Assembly (NCBI GenBank): GCA_016708125.1
Contig: JADJGF010000001.1
Location: 1,820,001 to 1,884,000 of the forward strand
Length of the DNA: 64,000 nucleotides
Origin: Ignavibacteriota bacterium
GTDB taxonomy: Bacteria; Bacteroidota; Ignavibacteria; Ignavibacteriales; Melioribacteraceae
Reading direction: 5' to 3'
Numbering within the stretch: position 1 is the stretch's first letter; every line of letters begins with the position of its first letter. The notes below the pieces were generated by a model. That model had not been told where the DNA came from, searched no databases, and saw only the letters and a program-made list of their open reading frames with translations. Of this stretch, positions 35,470 to 45,054 are shown piece by piece. Position numbers and translations under genes: made by a program.

Positions 35470-38469
35470 ATGAAAAACTTTTTTAAAAATATTTTAGTCC
35501 TAATTTTTGTTTTAATTCTGGGGACATTAACTTTTGGGCAAACGCAACGCGTTACAGATGGTTTGCAAGTTCTTTATGATTTTTCTGAAACTTCTGGAAC
35601 AACTGTGAATGATAGATCAAATGTTGGAACACCCTTAAATTTAACAATTACAAATGGTAGTCTTGTAACTTGGAATAATCCGGGTTTAAAAATTAATGGT
35701 GATATAAATATTAAATCATCTGTAGCAGCTACAAAAATAATTAGCGCTTGTAAAGCTACAAACGAAGTAACTTATGAAGCGTGGTTTATGCCGCAAGATA
35801 CATCACGAGATGTTGTTTCAAGAATGTTAACTTTAACAAATAATAATATTCATACAACAAACCTCAAATTTTGGCAACTTAACGATGATTATGGATTTCA
35901 CTGCCGGACTTCAACATCACCAGAAAATGGAGCAGAATGGAAAATTTTTGATTTTGATGTGAAATTAACCCACTTTGTATTTACTCATAGTGCCGATGGT
36001 GTAATAAAACTTTACATGGACAATGAAATTGTTGCACAGGATACTGTTACTGGTGATTTTTCAACTTGGGATGATTCTTATTTTTTATTTATTGGCAGTG
36101 ATTATGGAACTTTTAGATATTGGTTAGGTACTTTTTACTTAAATGCTATTTATAGTAAAGCATTAACAGATGAAGAAGTTGAACAAAATTATCTTGCAGG
36201 AATTCAAGAATTCGATTATCAAAATATAACTATAAATGATATAACAAGTAGTAATCTAATAGGTGATGCTTACAATGCAGGGAAATATGGTGGGCATGGA
36301 ATTATGTTTGGTGATGCAGATAATGATGGTGATGGGGATATGTACATTACTATGAATAATAGTGCGGCAATGGCAGATTTATTTTTTGAGAACGATGGTA
36401 ATGGAGTCTTTACTGAAAAAGGTGTAGAAAGAGGAATTGATAATTATGATACTAAAGGAAGTCACGGTTGGGTTTGGGCGGATTTAGACAATGACGGTGA
36501 TTATGATGGGTGGAATGGATCCTATACTAAAAATATTCCGTATATGAATAAGAATGATCAACCCGGTTATTTTGTAGATAAGTTTAGTACAAGCGGAATT
36601 GAAGATATAAATATGTCAACAAGAGGTGTTGCGGCTTTTGATTTTGATAATGATGGAGATTTAGATTTATTTGGCAACAGTTGGTACGCTACTAGTGAGG
36701 AGAATGAATTTTATCAAAATAATGGTGATTTTACATTTACAAGAATTGATAATGGTTTAAGAGCTCCAAGAGGAGACCAAGGAGTATGTGATGGAGATAT
36801 AGATAATGACGGTGATATTGATCTCATACTATCAGTTTATCAAGTCAATTTAGACGGTAGATGTGTTGAAATTATGGAAAATGTTGATGGTCAATTTGTA
36901 AAATTAGAAAATAGCGGAGTAGATCTATGCAGTGCAAGTTATGATGGAACAACATTGTGGGATATGAATAATGATGGATGGTTAGATATTATAAGTAAAG
37001 AGAAAATATTTAAGAATAACGGAGATAAAACATTTAGTGAAGTATCAAATATAGCAATGGGATCAACATATATATATATGAGAGGCATTGCCGACATTAA
37101 TAATGATGGATTTTGGGATTTAGTTGTCCCTGGTGTCGGTACATTATTCATAAATAAAGGTGATATGACTTTTCAAGAGATTAATTATAATGTTGGGACG
37201 ATAAATGACCCAAGATGTGTGTCATTTTCAGATATAGATAATGATGGAGACGTTGATTTTGCTTTAGGACAAAAACGAATATATAATAGATTATATAGAA
37301 ATGACTATAAAGGAACAAATAAATATTTAAAAGTGAAATTGAAAACAGATGATGGACAAGTTGGAGCATTTGGTGCAAAAGTATACTTGTTTTCAACTAC
37401 CGGAGATACATTATTAAGTTATCGCCAAGCTCATAGTAGTCAAGGATACTTATCTCAAGACGATCCTGTACTTCATTTTGGATGTGGACAGAGAGATCAA
37501 GTGAGGTTAGTTGTTAACTTCTTAAATGGTCATTCAATAGAATCTGTTGTAAATACAAATAATACAATTAATATTAATGATTTTTATCCTGACATTACAG
37601 CACCTGATTCTCCACAATTAATTTCATCAAATATCATCAATAATGGAATTAGAATATATTGGAAAAAAAATAATGAGTCTGATTTAAATTACTACAATAT
37701 TTACCGTTCAGAAGATTCAACCTTTACACAAGATTCATCTGGCACATTTTTATTTTCTACAGTTGATACTTCTTATGTAGATCTGACAGCAGATTATGGT
37801 GTTAAATACTATTATGGAGTTTCAGCAACCGATTCAACGGGAAATGAAAGTGAAATAAGTAATATTTTAAATAATACGATAATAGATATAACATCCCCTG
37901 CAATTCCAAGTGGATTATCTGCTGAAAAATCAGAAAACAAAATTGACTTAATCTGGAATAAAAATTTAGAAGCTGATATTCAATATTATGCAATATATAG
38001 ATCTTTTGAAAATAATTTCAATCCAGATACAATTAGTGCATTTACTTACAGCACTTCAGATACATTTTTTGTAGATTCTGATATTAATTATAACGGAACT
38101 ATACATTATAGAATATCAGCAATAGATATACACAATAATGAGAGTGAATTTAGTGATATTGTTGGAGTTTTAGTTACTGATATAGCTAGTAAAGAACAAA
38201 TCCCAACAAAATTTGAATTATTACAAAACTATCCTAATCCATTCAATCCATCAACTTTGATAAAATTTAGTATCAAAGAAGAATCATTTGTAAATCTAAG
38301 TGTATTTAACATACTTGGAGAAAAAGTAAAGGATCTGTTAGATAAAAAATTACGATCAGGATTTTATGAATTTTCATTTAATGCAGCTGATCTAAAAAGC
38401 GGAATTTATTTTTATAAATTATCAACGGACAAATTTACTTCAATTAAAAAAATGATTTTATTAAAATAG
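35470..38469 (+). CDS. secreted LamG / FG-GAP / UnbV-ASPIC / FN3 protein with type IX sorting domain
   Basis: A 999-residue secreted protein with AAAAGG ahead of the ATG. After the signal peptide (to about residue 24, ending GQ) comes a LamG/ConA-like domain (26-250) of the same family as in the genes at 23837 and 26942. Then follows a beta-propeller of FG-GAP/VCBS repeats (about 265-625) with many Ca-binding loops such as GDADNDGDGD, ADLDNDGDYD and FDFDNDGDLD, and an UnbV/ASPIC-type module (about 635-700, with GAFGAKVYLFSTTGD and HFGCGQ). Two FN3-like domains (715-900) and a sorting domain with NYPNPFNPSTL close the protein. It is likely an extracellular binding or adhesive protein; no enzymatic motif is clear. 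Confidence 0.9.
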   Translation: MKNFFKNILVLIFVLILGTLTFGQTQRVTDGLQVLYDFSETSGTTVNDRSNVGTPLNLTITNGSLVTWNNPGLKINGDINIKSSVAATKIISACKATNEVTYEAWFMPQDTSRDVVSRMLTLTNNNIHTTNLKFWQLNDDYGFHCRTSTSPENGAEWKIFDFDVKLTHFVFTHSADGVIKLYMDNEIVAQDTVTGDFSTWDDSYFLFIGSDYGTFRYWLGTFYLNAIYSKALTDEEVEQNYLAGIQEFDYQNITINDITSSNLIGDAYNAGKYGGHGIMFGDADNDGDGDMYITMNNSAAMADLFFENDGNGVFTEKGVERGIDNYDTKGSHGWVWADLDNDGDYDGWNGSYTKNIPYMNKNDQPGYFVDKFSTSGIEDINMSTRGVAAFDFDNDGDLDLFGNSWYATSEENEFYQNNGDFTFTRIDNGLRAPRGDQGVCDGDIDNDGDIDLILSVYQVNLDGRCVEIMENVDGQFVKLENSGVDLCSASYDGTTLWDMNNDGWLDIISKEKIFKNNGDKTFSEVSNIAMGSTYIYMRGIADINNDGFWDLVVPGVGTLFINKGDMTFQEINYNVGTINDPRCVSFSDIDNDGDVDFALGQKRIYNRLYRNDYKGTNKYLKVKLKTDDGQVGAFGAKVYLFSTTGDTLLSYRQAHSSQGYLSQDDPVLHFGCGQRDQVRLVVNFLNGHSIESVVNTNNTININDFYPDITAPDSPQLISSNIINNGIRIYWKKNNESDLNYYNIYRSEDSTFTQDSSGTFLFSTVDTSYVDLTADYGVKYYYGVSATDSTGNESEISNILNNTIIDITSPAIPSGLSAEKSENKIDLIWNKNLEADIQYYAIYRSFENNFNPDTISAFTYSTSDTFFVDSDINYNGTIHYRISAIDIHNNESEFSDIVGVLVTDIASKEQIPTKFELLQNYPNPFNPSTLIKFSIKEESFVNLSVFNILGEKVKDLLDKKLRSGFYEFSFNAADLKSGIYFYKLSTDKFTSIKKMILLK

Positions 38470-38503
38470 TGTAATTTTAGTTTTATAAATTTTTTAATTA
38501 ATT

Positions 38504-38533
38504 ATGGTGTGGAAATTTTAATTTCTGCACCAT
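38504..38533 (+). terminator. intrinsic terminator after the LamG/FG-GAP gene
   Basis: A 13-pair stem with two G-T wobbles (38504-38516 with 38521-38533) and a TTTA loop is followed by TTTTATTTT. It begins 34 bases after the stop codon. Confidence 0.75.
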
Positions 38534-38661
38534 TTTTATTTTGGATGAATAATATTATATTTACACATAGTTTTGTATAATCCTCAAGTATTTTTAAGAT
38601 ATTTTTATAAATTTTATTCAAAGTACTTCATTTTTGCAATAATAAAAAAGAAATAATATGG

Positions 38662-38677
38662 TGTGATTTTGATCACA
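38662..38677. promoter_or_regulatory. CRP/FNR-family palindrome TGTGA-N6-TCACA
   Basis: The site matches the CRP consensus half-sites exactly with the N6 spacer TTTTGA. Its centre lies about 84 to 98 bases upstream of the start points predicted by the two promoters downstream, compatible with class I activation. No crp gene is in the window, and the group's CRP-family regulators may recognise a somewhat different sequence. Confidence 0.6.
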
Positions 38678-38717
38678 GAATTTTAAAATAAAAAAATTTT
38701 TTACCTTGTAATTTATT

Positions 38718-38761
38718 TTGACTTTTTACTAAATTGACATTAAAATTTGCAATACTATAAG
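38718..38761 (+). promoter_or_regulatory. two overlapping sigma70-like promoters for the BACON gene
   Basis: Boxes TTGACT (38718-38723) and TAAAAT (38741-38746) are 17 bases apart; TTGACA (38734-38739) and TATAAG (38756-38761) are 16 apart. Either would give a leader of more than 100 bases for the gene at 38879. Confidence 0.5.
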
Positions 38762-38878
38762 GTAAAGTTGGTTTAGTTTTATAATCCTTTCGGATACCTC
38801 TTAATATCCAATCGTTGGTTATTGTAAGATTTTTAAAATAAGTCATTTATTTTGTAAAAAATATAAAAAGGAGTAAAA

Positions 38879-41095
38879 ATGGTAGTCAATTTAAAAACAA
38901 AAATCCGTTTTTTAAGCGTTATAATGATTTTATTTATTAGTTCATTATATGCCCAAACTACGGTTTTTGAAGATCCATTAACTGGGGGAACTTCTTATGG
39001 AACATTGGTAGGTGGTTCGTTTTCTTCTGAGGGGTATAAACCTGGCACAGGTGCTGGCCATATTTTGTATAAATTACCATACCAAGTACCAAATGGTTAT
39101 ATGGAGTTTGAAATGAAAGGTTTTGCTGCATCTGCTATTCAGGATGCGCAAGGGGACGCAGACAATGGAATTTTTGGAATGTACGACGGAAGAGGAATTT
39201 CAGAACCAATACAATATTTTGATGATTTTAAGACCAATTTTTTCAGATGGAATTTTCATTATAGACAAAATAGAAGTGCTTATAAATGTGTTCTACAGTG
39301 TTCTGCACCAACCTCAAACAGGCTGAATGCAACCAAAGCCGTTTTTGGATATAACAGTTCAGGTTTAATTGCAAAAGATTGGGGTGAAGAACCTACAGGA
39401 AGTAATTATTCGACAAATACAAGCTCATGGTATAAAGTTAAAGTAACATGGCATGATAAACATTTTTCTGTTTCGATAAATGGAACTGTTATTTGGGAAG
39501 CTCATGGACCATATGATTATGCACCTATTGATCATAAAATTTGGTTAGGTAGTGCCCCTGGAGTAGGTGATAAATATACAAATTCAGTTCCTGGAGTTAC
39601 CTATAGAAATGTTAAAGTTGTGACTTATGGAAATTCAACAACTCCTGTAAATAATTTATCAATTAGTCCATCATCACAAAATGTTGGATCAAGTGCAGGA
39701 AGTACAAATATTTCAGTTAGTTCAAACGTAAGCTGGAATGTAAGCGATAATGCAAGCTGGTTAACGATTACACCAACTTCGGGAAGTAATGGTGGAAGCC
39801 TAAATGCTACATTTACAGCAAATACCGGTTCAAGTTCAAGAATTGCAACGGTTACAGTTACTGGTGGTGGAATTACTAGAACTGCAACTATTACTCAATC
39901 TGGAACATCCACTACACCGGTTAATAGTTTAAGCATTAGTCCTGCTACACAAAATGTCGGATCAAGTGCTGGAAACACAAATATTTCAGTTAGTTCAAAT
40001 GTAAGCTGGAATGTTAGTGACGATGCAAGCTGGTTGACGATATCTCCAACCTCTGGAAGTAATAATGGAAATTTAAATGCTTCATTTACTGCAAATACTG
40101 GTACAAGTTCAAGAACAGCAACAGTTACCGTTTCTGGTGGAGGAATTACTAGAACAGCAACTATTTCTCAATCGGGTACAAATGGTTCTGGTGGTGGAAG
40201 TTTTATTAATGTTCCAGTTAGTATAAATATTCCTAAAGATGCAGGATCAATAGAAGTGAAAGTTGAATCAAACATTAGTTGGTCAGTTAAAGATAATACT
40301 GGAAGTCAAGGTAGCTGGTTAACTAAAACTCCAAAAAATGGTACAGGAAATGGTATAGTTATTATGAAACATAAAGCGAATACTTCATCTAACTCCAGAA
40401 CGGGAAATTTGATATTTTCTGGTGGGGGCATTACTAAAAGTATTCTTGTAACACAAGCTGGAGGTAATAGTAGTGGGGGTGGTAATTATATTGATGTTCC
40501 ATCCACAATAAACACTTCAGGTTCTGCAGGATCATTTACTGTAAATGTAAGCTCTAATATCGCATGGTCAGTTAAAGATAATACTGGAATTGTTGGAGGT
40601 TGGATTAGTAAAGCCCCCAAGAATGGTATAGGAAATGGTACAGTAACGGTTAGAGTTCTTGCAAATTCAACAGGAAAAATTAGAAGTGGTAATTTAATCT
40701 TTTCCGGAGAAGGAATTACAAAAACAATAACAATTAATCAATCAGTAAATTCTGTTATTTCAGAAGTTAATAATAATGTAGAAAATGGAGCTATTGAAAG
40801 TGAAATTATATTTGAAGAAATTTCCTATGCTCCAACTAAATATGAAGTCTCAAATTATCCGAATCCATTTAACCCAACGACAACAATTCAATATTCGTTG
40901 CCTAGTGCTGGGTATACAGAACTGAAAGTTTATAATTCATTGGGTCAAATTGTTGAGGAATTGGTATCTGAATACAAAACCGAGGGAACATATAATGTTT
41001 CATTTAATGCTTCGAAATTATCTTCAGGAATTTATTTTTACACACTGCGTTCAGGAAAGTTTATTAAAACAAATAAAATGATTTTAGTTGAATAA
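38879..41095 (+). CDS. secreted protein with jelly-roll-like N-domain, four BACON repeats and type IX sorting domain
   Basis: A 738-residue secreted protein; signal peptide to about Ala25-Gln26. Residues 27-250 form a domain starting TTVFEDPLTGGTSYG and ending IWLGSAPGVGDKYTNSVPG, with the look of a concanavalin-like beta-sandwich that binds or cleaves glycan. It is followed by four BACON-type repeats (about 255-345, 346-435, 440-530, 535-625), each with the S-N-x-x-W-x-V/x-D pattern and the end ITRTATITQSG. The C-terminus carries NYPNPFNPTTTIQYSLP and the rest of the sorting domain. BACON domains are associated with carbohydrate or mucin binding. The neighbour at 41516 is a paralogue. Function of the N-domain is unknown. 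Confidence 0.88.
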   Translation: MVVNLKTKIRFLSVIMILFISSLYAQTTVFEDPLTGGTSYGTLVGGSFSSEGYKPGTGAGHILYKLPYQVPNGYMEFEMKGFAASAIQDAQGDADNGIFGMYDGRGISEPIQYFDDFKTNFFRWNFHYRQNRSAYKCVLQCSAPTSNRLNATKAVFGYNSSGLIAKDWGEEPTGSNYSTNTSSWYKVKVTWHDKHFSVSINGTVIWEAHGPYDYAPIDHKIWLGSAPGVGDKYTNSVPGVTYRNVKVVTYGNSTTPVNNLSISPSSQNVGSSAGSTNISVSSNVSWNVSDNASWLTITPTSGSNGGSLNATFTANTGSSSRIATVTVTGGGITRTATITQSGTSTTPVNSLSISPATQNVGSSAGNTNISVSSNVSWNVSDDASWLTISPTSGSNNGNLNASFTANTGTSSRTATVTVSGGGITRTATISQSGTNGSGGGSFINVPVSINIPKDAGSIEVKVESNISWSVKDNTGSQGSWLTKTPKNGTGNGIVIMKHKANTSSNSRTGNLIFSGGGITKSILVTQAGGNSSGGGNYIDVPSTINTSGSAGSFTVNVSSNIAWSVKDNTGIVGGWISKAPKNGIGNGTVTVRVLANSTGKIRSGNLIFSGEGITKTITINQSVNSVISEVNNNVENGAIESEIIFEEISYAPTKYEVSNYPNPFNPTTTIQYSLPSAGYTELKVYNSLGQIVEELVSEYKTEGTYNVSFNASKLSSGIYFYTLRSGKFIKTNKMILVE

Positions 41096-41102
41096 TAAAA
41101 TG

Positions 41103-41135
41103 ATCCAGGGCCCATCTTATATGTGGGCTCTGGAT
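41103..41135 (+). terminator. intrinsic terminator after the first BACON gene
   Basis: ATCCAGGGCCCA (41103-41114) pairs with TGGGCTCTGGAT (41124-41135) with one G-T wobble, followed by TTATTTTG. It starts seven bases after the stop. Confidence 0.9.
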
Positions 41136-41515
41136 TTATTTTGATACTCACTTCTTTATATATAAATTCCCATCAAAAAAATAATAATATTTTCACAGGT
41201 ATTTGTTTGTTACATTCTAAGATATACTTATTCAGCAATCGAGTTTTATAATCATTTGAAAACCAGTTTTAAAGAAAAAATAATACTATAAATAAATTCT
41301 TAAATCCTATCTTATTTACGTTAATAATAAACAACAAATTTCATTTTTTACATTTAGCTTTATAATTATTTTTATTTGTGATTCTTGTCATACTTTTTAA
41401 CATATTGATCATTTATTTAGATAAGGTTAATTTATTTTGTGGTATTTATTATTAAATTTTATTTTTATAGGTACAATTTATTTTGCAATTGGTTACGAGT
41501 TTTAAGGAATAATAT
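41136..41515 (+). other. 380-base AT-rich leader region
   Basis: Between the terminator and the next ATG there is no open frame, tRNA or clear structured RNA. A short stretch AGTTTTATAATC is shared with the leader of the gene at 38879, the only detail that connects the two. AAGGA lies seven bases ahead of the ATG at 41516. No CRP-type palindrome was seen. Confidence 0.5.
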
Positions 41516-43582
41516 ATGAAAACAATAAAATATTTGTTTTTTATAATAGTAATCTTAAATGTAAAGTTATTCACTCAAACAACTATTTTTGAAGATCCCT
41601 TAACTGGCTCAACTACATATGGAACTTCAGTTGGTGGTACTTTTACGTCGGAAGGGTATAAACCAGGAAAGGGAACTGGGCATATTTTATATATTCTGCC
41701 ATACGAAGTTCCTAATGGATATATTGAATTTCAAATTAAAGGATTTACAGCTTCTGCTATCGAGGACGCTGAAGGTGATGCTGATAATGGTTTTTTTGGA
41801 ATGTATGATGGGAGAGGAATATCAGAACCTATTTTATATTTTGATGATTTTAAAACCAATTTTTTCAGATGGAATTTCCATTACAGACAAAATAAAAATG
41901 CTTTTAAATCTGTTATTCAATGTGCCGCACCAACGCCAGAGAGATTAAATGCAACAAAAGCAGTCTTTGGATATACAAGTGAAGGATTAATTGCAAAAGA
42001 TTGGGGAGAAGAACCAACAGGCTTAAATTATGTTACTAATTTAACATCTTGGTATACAGTAAAAGCAGAATGGAAGGATAAAAAGTTTACAATAACAATA
42101 AATGGAACCGTTGTTTGGTCTGTTAATGATGGAATCTATGATTATGTTCCCAAAGATCATAGAATTTGGCTTGGTAGCGCACCGGGAGTCGGTGATAAAT
42201 ATACTAACTCTGTTCCAGGTATAATATATAGAAATTTTAAAGCTGTAACTTACGGTGCGGTTGTTGATCCAGATAGTTTAACTATTACTCCTCAAAATCA
42301 AAATGTTAGCTTTTCTTCTGGTCAGATAAGCTATACTGTTGAATCAAATGTTAATTGGACAATTAATGAAAATTCTGATTGGTTGTCTATCGTCCCTATT
42401 TCAGGTAGTAATGATGGTTCTTTTATTGTTAATTATCAGGAGAATACTTCTGAAAATTTCCGAACGGCTGCGATTACAATAATTGGTGGAAATTTAACAA
42501 GAACTGTAAACTTAACGCAAGATGGTCAACCAGCAAATTATATTGAATTAAATCCAGATTCTATATCTGTTGATTTTAATTCTGGCGAAATTAATTTAAA
42601 CATAGTATCAAATATAAATTGGTCAATATCGAGCAATGCAGATTGGGTTACAATTTTACCTTCAGATAGCTTTGGAAATGCGTCTGTTAAAATATCATAT
42701 CTAAAAAATAATAGTAGTAATGAAAGAACTGCATTAATTACCGTTTTCAATGGAGAAATTAGTAAAACGACGAAGATTGTACAGGTTGGTGCAAATTATT
42801 TTATTAACCTTTACCCTTCATTTTGGGAAGTAGCTAATAAGCATGGAGAAGTTAGTTTTTATATTGAATCCAATCATCCTTGGCAATTAAATTTTAATTC
42901 TGAATGGATAACAACTTCAATAAATGGGGCAGAAGGTGAAGCATCATTGATTGTTAATTTTAGTGCTAATACTGATACGAGTAAAAGAGTTGGAGTAATT
43001 CACATAGAAAGTGAATTTCTTTCAGATTCAATAAGAGTAATTCAAAATGGAGCAAATCCTATTGAAGTTTTGGCTACAGGCAATCCAACCGATGGAGGTA
43101 CTATTATTGGTGACGGAATTTATGGTGAAGGATCGCAAGCAAGTATAACGGCAACTCCAAATACCGGATGGAAATTTGATAATTGGACAGAAAATGGTTC
43201 AATTGTTAGCACTGATTCGGTTTTTGTATTCAAAGTTATTGCAAAAAAAGAAATCGTTGCTAATTTTAGCCCATTAACAGATATCGTTTATAATGATATT
43301 CCTGAAGAATATAACTTAATGCAAAACTATCCCAATCCGTTTAATCCCTCAACATCAATTAGTTTTAGTTTACCGGAAAATTCTAAAGTAATTTTATCAG
43401 TATATAATCTATTAGGACAAAAATTACTAGAAATTGATAATAAAAATTACTCAACAGGAAATCATTCAATTGATTTTGATGGTTCAAAATTGACAAGTGG
43501 AGTTTATTTATATACAATTCAGGCGATTGGAGCAAGTGGAAAAAATTATCAAAATACTAAAAAAATGATTCTGCTAAAGTAA
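41516..43582 (+). CDS. paralogue of the preceding gene: jelly-roll-like N-domain, three BACON repeats, InlB-type repeat, sorting domain
   Basis: A 688-residue secreted protein. The N-domain (about 22-250) closely follows that of the gene at 38879: TTIFEDPLTGSTTYG, DADNGFFGMYDGRG, FRWNFHYRQNK and IWLGSAPGVGDKYTNSVPG. Three BACON-type domains (about 258-495) follow, more diverged from each other than in the neighbour. Then comes a Listeria-Bacteroides (InlB B) repeat with the pattern PNTGWKFDNWTENG (about 510-585) and a sorting domain with NYPNPFNPSTSISFSLP. The pair arose by tandem duplication with later exchange of modules. A bidirectional terminator follows. Confidence 0.88.
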   Translation: MKTIKYLFFIIVILNVKLFTQTTIFEDPLTGSTTYGTSVGGTFTSEGYKPGKGTGHILYILPYEVPNGYIEFQIKGFTASAIEDAEGDADNGFFGMYDGRGISEPILYFDDFKTNFFRWNFHYRQNKNAFKSVIQCAAPTPERLNATKAVFGYTSEGLIAKDWGEEPTGLNYVTNLTSWYTVKAEWKDKKFTITINGTVVWSVNDGIYDYVPKDHRIWLGSAPGVGDKYTNSVPGIIYRNFKAVTYGAVVDPDSLTITPQNQNVSFSSGQISYTVESNVNWTINENSDWLSIVPISGSNDGSFIVNYQENTSENFRTAAITIIGGNLTRTVNLTQDGQPANYIELNPDSISVDFNSGEINLNIVSNINWSISSNADWVTILPSDSFGNASVKISYLKNNSSNERTALITVFNGEISKTTKIVQVGANYFINLYPSFWEVANKHGEVSFYIESNHPWQLNFNSEWITTSINGAEGEASLIVNFSANTDTSKRVGVIHIESEFLSDSIRVIQNGANPIEVLATGNPTDGGTIIGDGIYGEGSQASITATPNTGWKFDNWTENGSIVSTDSVFVFKVIAKKEIVANFSPLTDIVYNDIPEEYNLMQNYPNPFNPSTSISFSLPENSKVILSVYNLLGQKLLEIDNKNYSTGNHSIDFDGSKLTSGVYLYTIQAIGASGKNYQNTKKMILLK

Positions 43583-43590
43583 AATATTCT

Positions 43591-43628
43591 TATTTAGAAG
43601 GATGATTATTAAATCATCCTTCTAAATA
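43591..43628. terminator. bidirectional terminator between convergent genes
   Basis: A perfect 16-bp stem (43591-43606 with 43613-43628, core TTTAGAAGGATGAT) with a 6-base loop lies between the stop of the + strand gene at 43582 and the end of the - strand gene at 43643. T-rich bases flank both sides. Confidence 0.9.
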
Positions 43629-43642
43629 AACTTAACCTATAT

Positions 43643-44440
43643 CTATATCAAAACTATTCCCTGATAAATCAAATAAACTGCAATTCCCAAAAGAAAAATT
43701 CCTAAAGACTTTATCATTCCATTCAACCATTCTATTTTTAATTTCTCTTTATATTTAATCAAAAATTTTGAGAGAAAATAAAACCAAATAAAACTTCCTA
43801 CTCCAACCATAAATGCATAAGCAATACTTAAAATTAACGATGGCAATGATTTCCTTGTAATTATTGCGGTCTCGCCATTTGGCTGAAAATTATACTTTTC
43901 CAAACTTTCTAATTTCTTGCCAGTTATTTCTTCAAGCGAAATTACATTATCGTACATTAAAATATCTAATCCGCCGGTGTTTAATCCAATTGAAGATGCA
44001 AAAGAAAGCAGCAGAAATGAAGATGTGAACCATCCAAGAAATAAGGAAGGATTTGTAAGATTTAAAATTAATCCGGTTCTAAATCCGCCGGATGTATTTA
44101 TTTTTTTTTCAGCATCATCAGATTTTCTTAATTGATCTATCTTTAATTTGGTTCTAAGAATTTTTACCGCAACGTAAATTAAGAAAACGGATCCGACAAT
44201 TAAAATAATTGGTATTGCGGTATGATAATAATTATATAAAGAAGTTAAACCGTAAACCGCAATAAAAACATAAAGAAATTCTATTAATGCACCTCCCAAA
44301 GCTAAACGCAAACAATATCTAAGTTTATTATTTAGCGCGTTTGATGTAACTAAAATGCTGATTGGCCCGGCAATAGGAACCGAAAAAAAGAAACCCGCAA
44401 ATAATCCCAAGCCAATTATTACAAATAAACTTTCTGTCAT
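43643..44440 (-). CDS. LysE/RhtB-like family transporter
   Basis: A 265-residue integral membrane protein with six or so hydrophobic helices. The N-terminal block FFFSVPIAGPISILVTSNAL, with the P-x-G-P motif, and the GGALIEFLYVFIAVYGL helix match the LysE/RhtB exporter family, whose members export amino acids or other small solutes. A central insert of about 40 residues (around residues 165-200) is longer than in short RhtB members. It ends the - strand run next to the secreted-protein region. Substrate unknown. Confidence 0.78.
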   Translation of the reverse strand: MTESLFVIIGLGLFAGFFFSVPIAGPISILVTSNALNNKLRYCLRLALGGALIEFLYVFIAVYGLTSLYNYYHTAIPIILIVGSVFLIYVAVKILRTKLKIDQLRKSDDAEKKINTSGGFRTGLILNLTNPSLFLGWFTSSFLLLSFASSIGLNTGGLDILMYDNVISLEEITGKKLESLEKYNFQPNGETAIITRKSLPSLILSIAYAFMVGVGSFIWFYFLSKFLIKYKEKLKIEWLNGMIKSLGIFLLGIAVYLIYQGIVLI

Positions 44441-44539
44441 TAAATTTTATTTTAATTTTAGTGATATTAGAAATTTAATTTAGTAAATGAATTTGTGAAT
44501 ACAAAAAGTAAATTTTATGCAGAAATTCAAAAGTTTGTT

Positions 44540-45040
44540 TTAAGATTTAGAATATTTTTTTGGATATTCAAATAAAATTTGTTCTCCGGATTTTCCATCA
44601 ATTTTTTTCCAAGTATCTAAGTCAAAATTTATTTGAACGAAACCGCTCGTTGGAATATTTTCAATAAATTTATCTGATAAATAATTTGAAATTTGTGTAA
44701 AAGTTGGATTGTGTCCAAAAAACATTATAGATTCTATTTCATCCGATAATGAATAAATAATTCGCATCAAATCAGAAACTACTGCATGATATATTTTTTC
44801 TTCCCTCACTATTTTTTGCAAATTAAAATTTAAATATTGGGCAACAATTTCTGCGGTTGTAATTGCTCGTAAAGCCGGGCTTGTAAAAATTTGCTGCGGT
44901 ATTTTAATTATTTTTGCTAAAAGATTTCCCATAAAGGGAGCATCTCTTAATCCTCTCTCATTTAAAGGTCTATCAAAATCTGAAAGTAATCTGTTTTCCC
45001 AGCTTGATTTTGAATGGCGCATCAAATAAAGTGTTTTCAA
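44540..45040 (-). CDS. SixA-like histidine phosphatase
   Basis: A 166-residue protein of the histidine phosphatase (phosphoglycerate-mutase-like) superfamily. It opens with LYLMRHSKSSW, containing the catalytic RH-x motif (Arg8-His9 region), has RPLNERGLRDAPFMG, the helix TSPALRAITTAEIVA, and the second histidine in MFFGHNPTFT. SixA removes phosphate from phosphohistidine in HPr/phosphorelay proteins in E. coli, but relatives act on other substrates. It follows the HD gene by 14 bases on the same strand, so they may be co-transcribed. Confidence 0.88.
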   Translation of the reverse strand: MKTLYLMRHSKSSWENRLLSDFDRPLNERGLRDAPFMGNLLAKIIKIPQQIFTSPALRAITTAEIVAQYLNFNLQKIVREEKIYHAVVSDLMRIIYSLSDEIESIMFFGHNPTFTQISNYLSDKFIENIPTSGFVQINFDLDTWKKIDGKSGEQILFEYPKKYSKS

Positions 45041-45054
45041 ATCAATATCCGTAT

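Larger units (their letters stand above)
38470..38878 (+). other. 409-base intergenic region with terminator, CRP-type site and promoters
   Basis: The gap holds a terminator hairpin, a perfect CRP-type palindrome and two overlapping sigma70-like promoters (listed separately), then a leader of about 110 bases before the ribosome binding site AAGGAG and the ATG at 38879. No open frame of interest or structured RNA is obvious in the leader, although it contains the inverted pieces CCTTTCGGATACC that might form a small hairpin. Confidence 0.7.
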
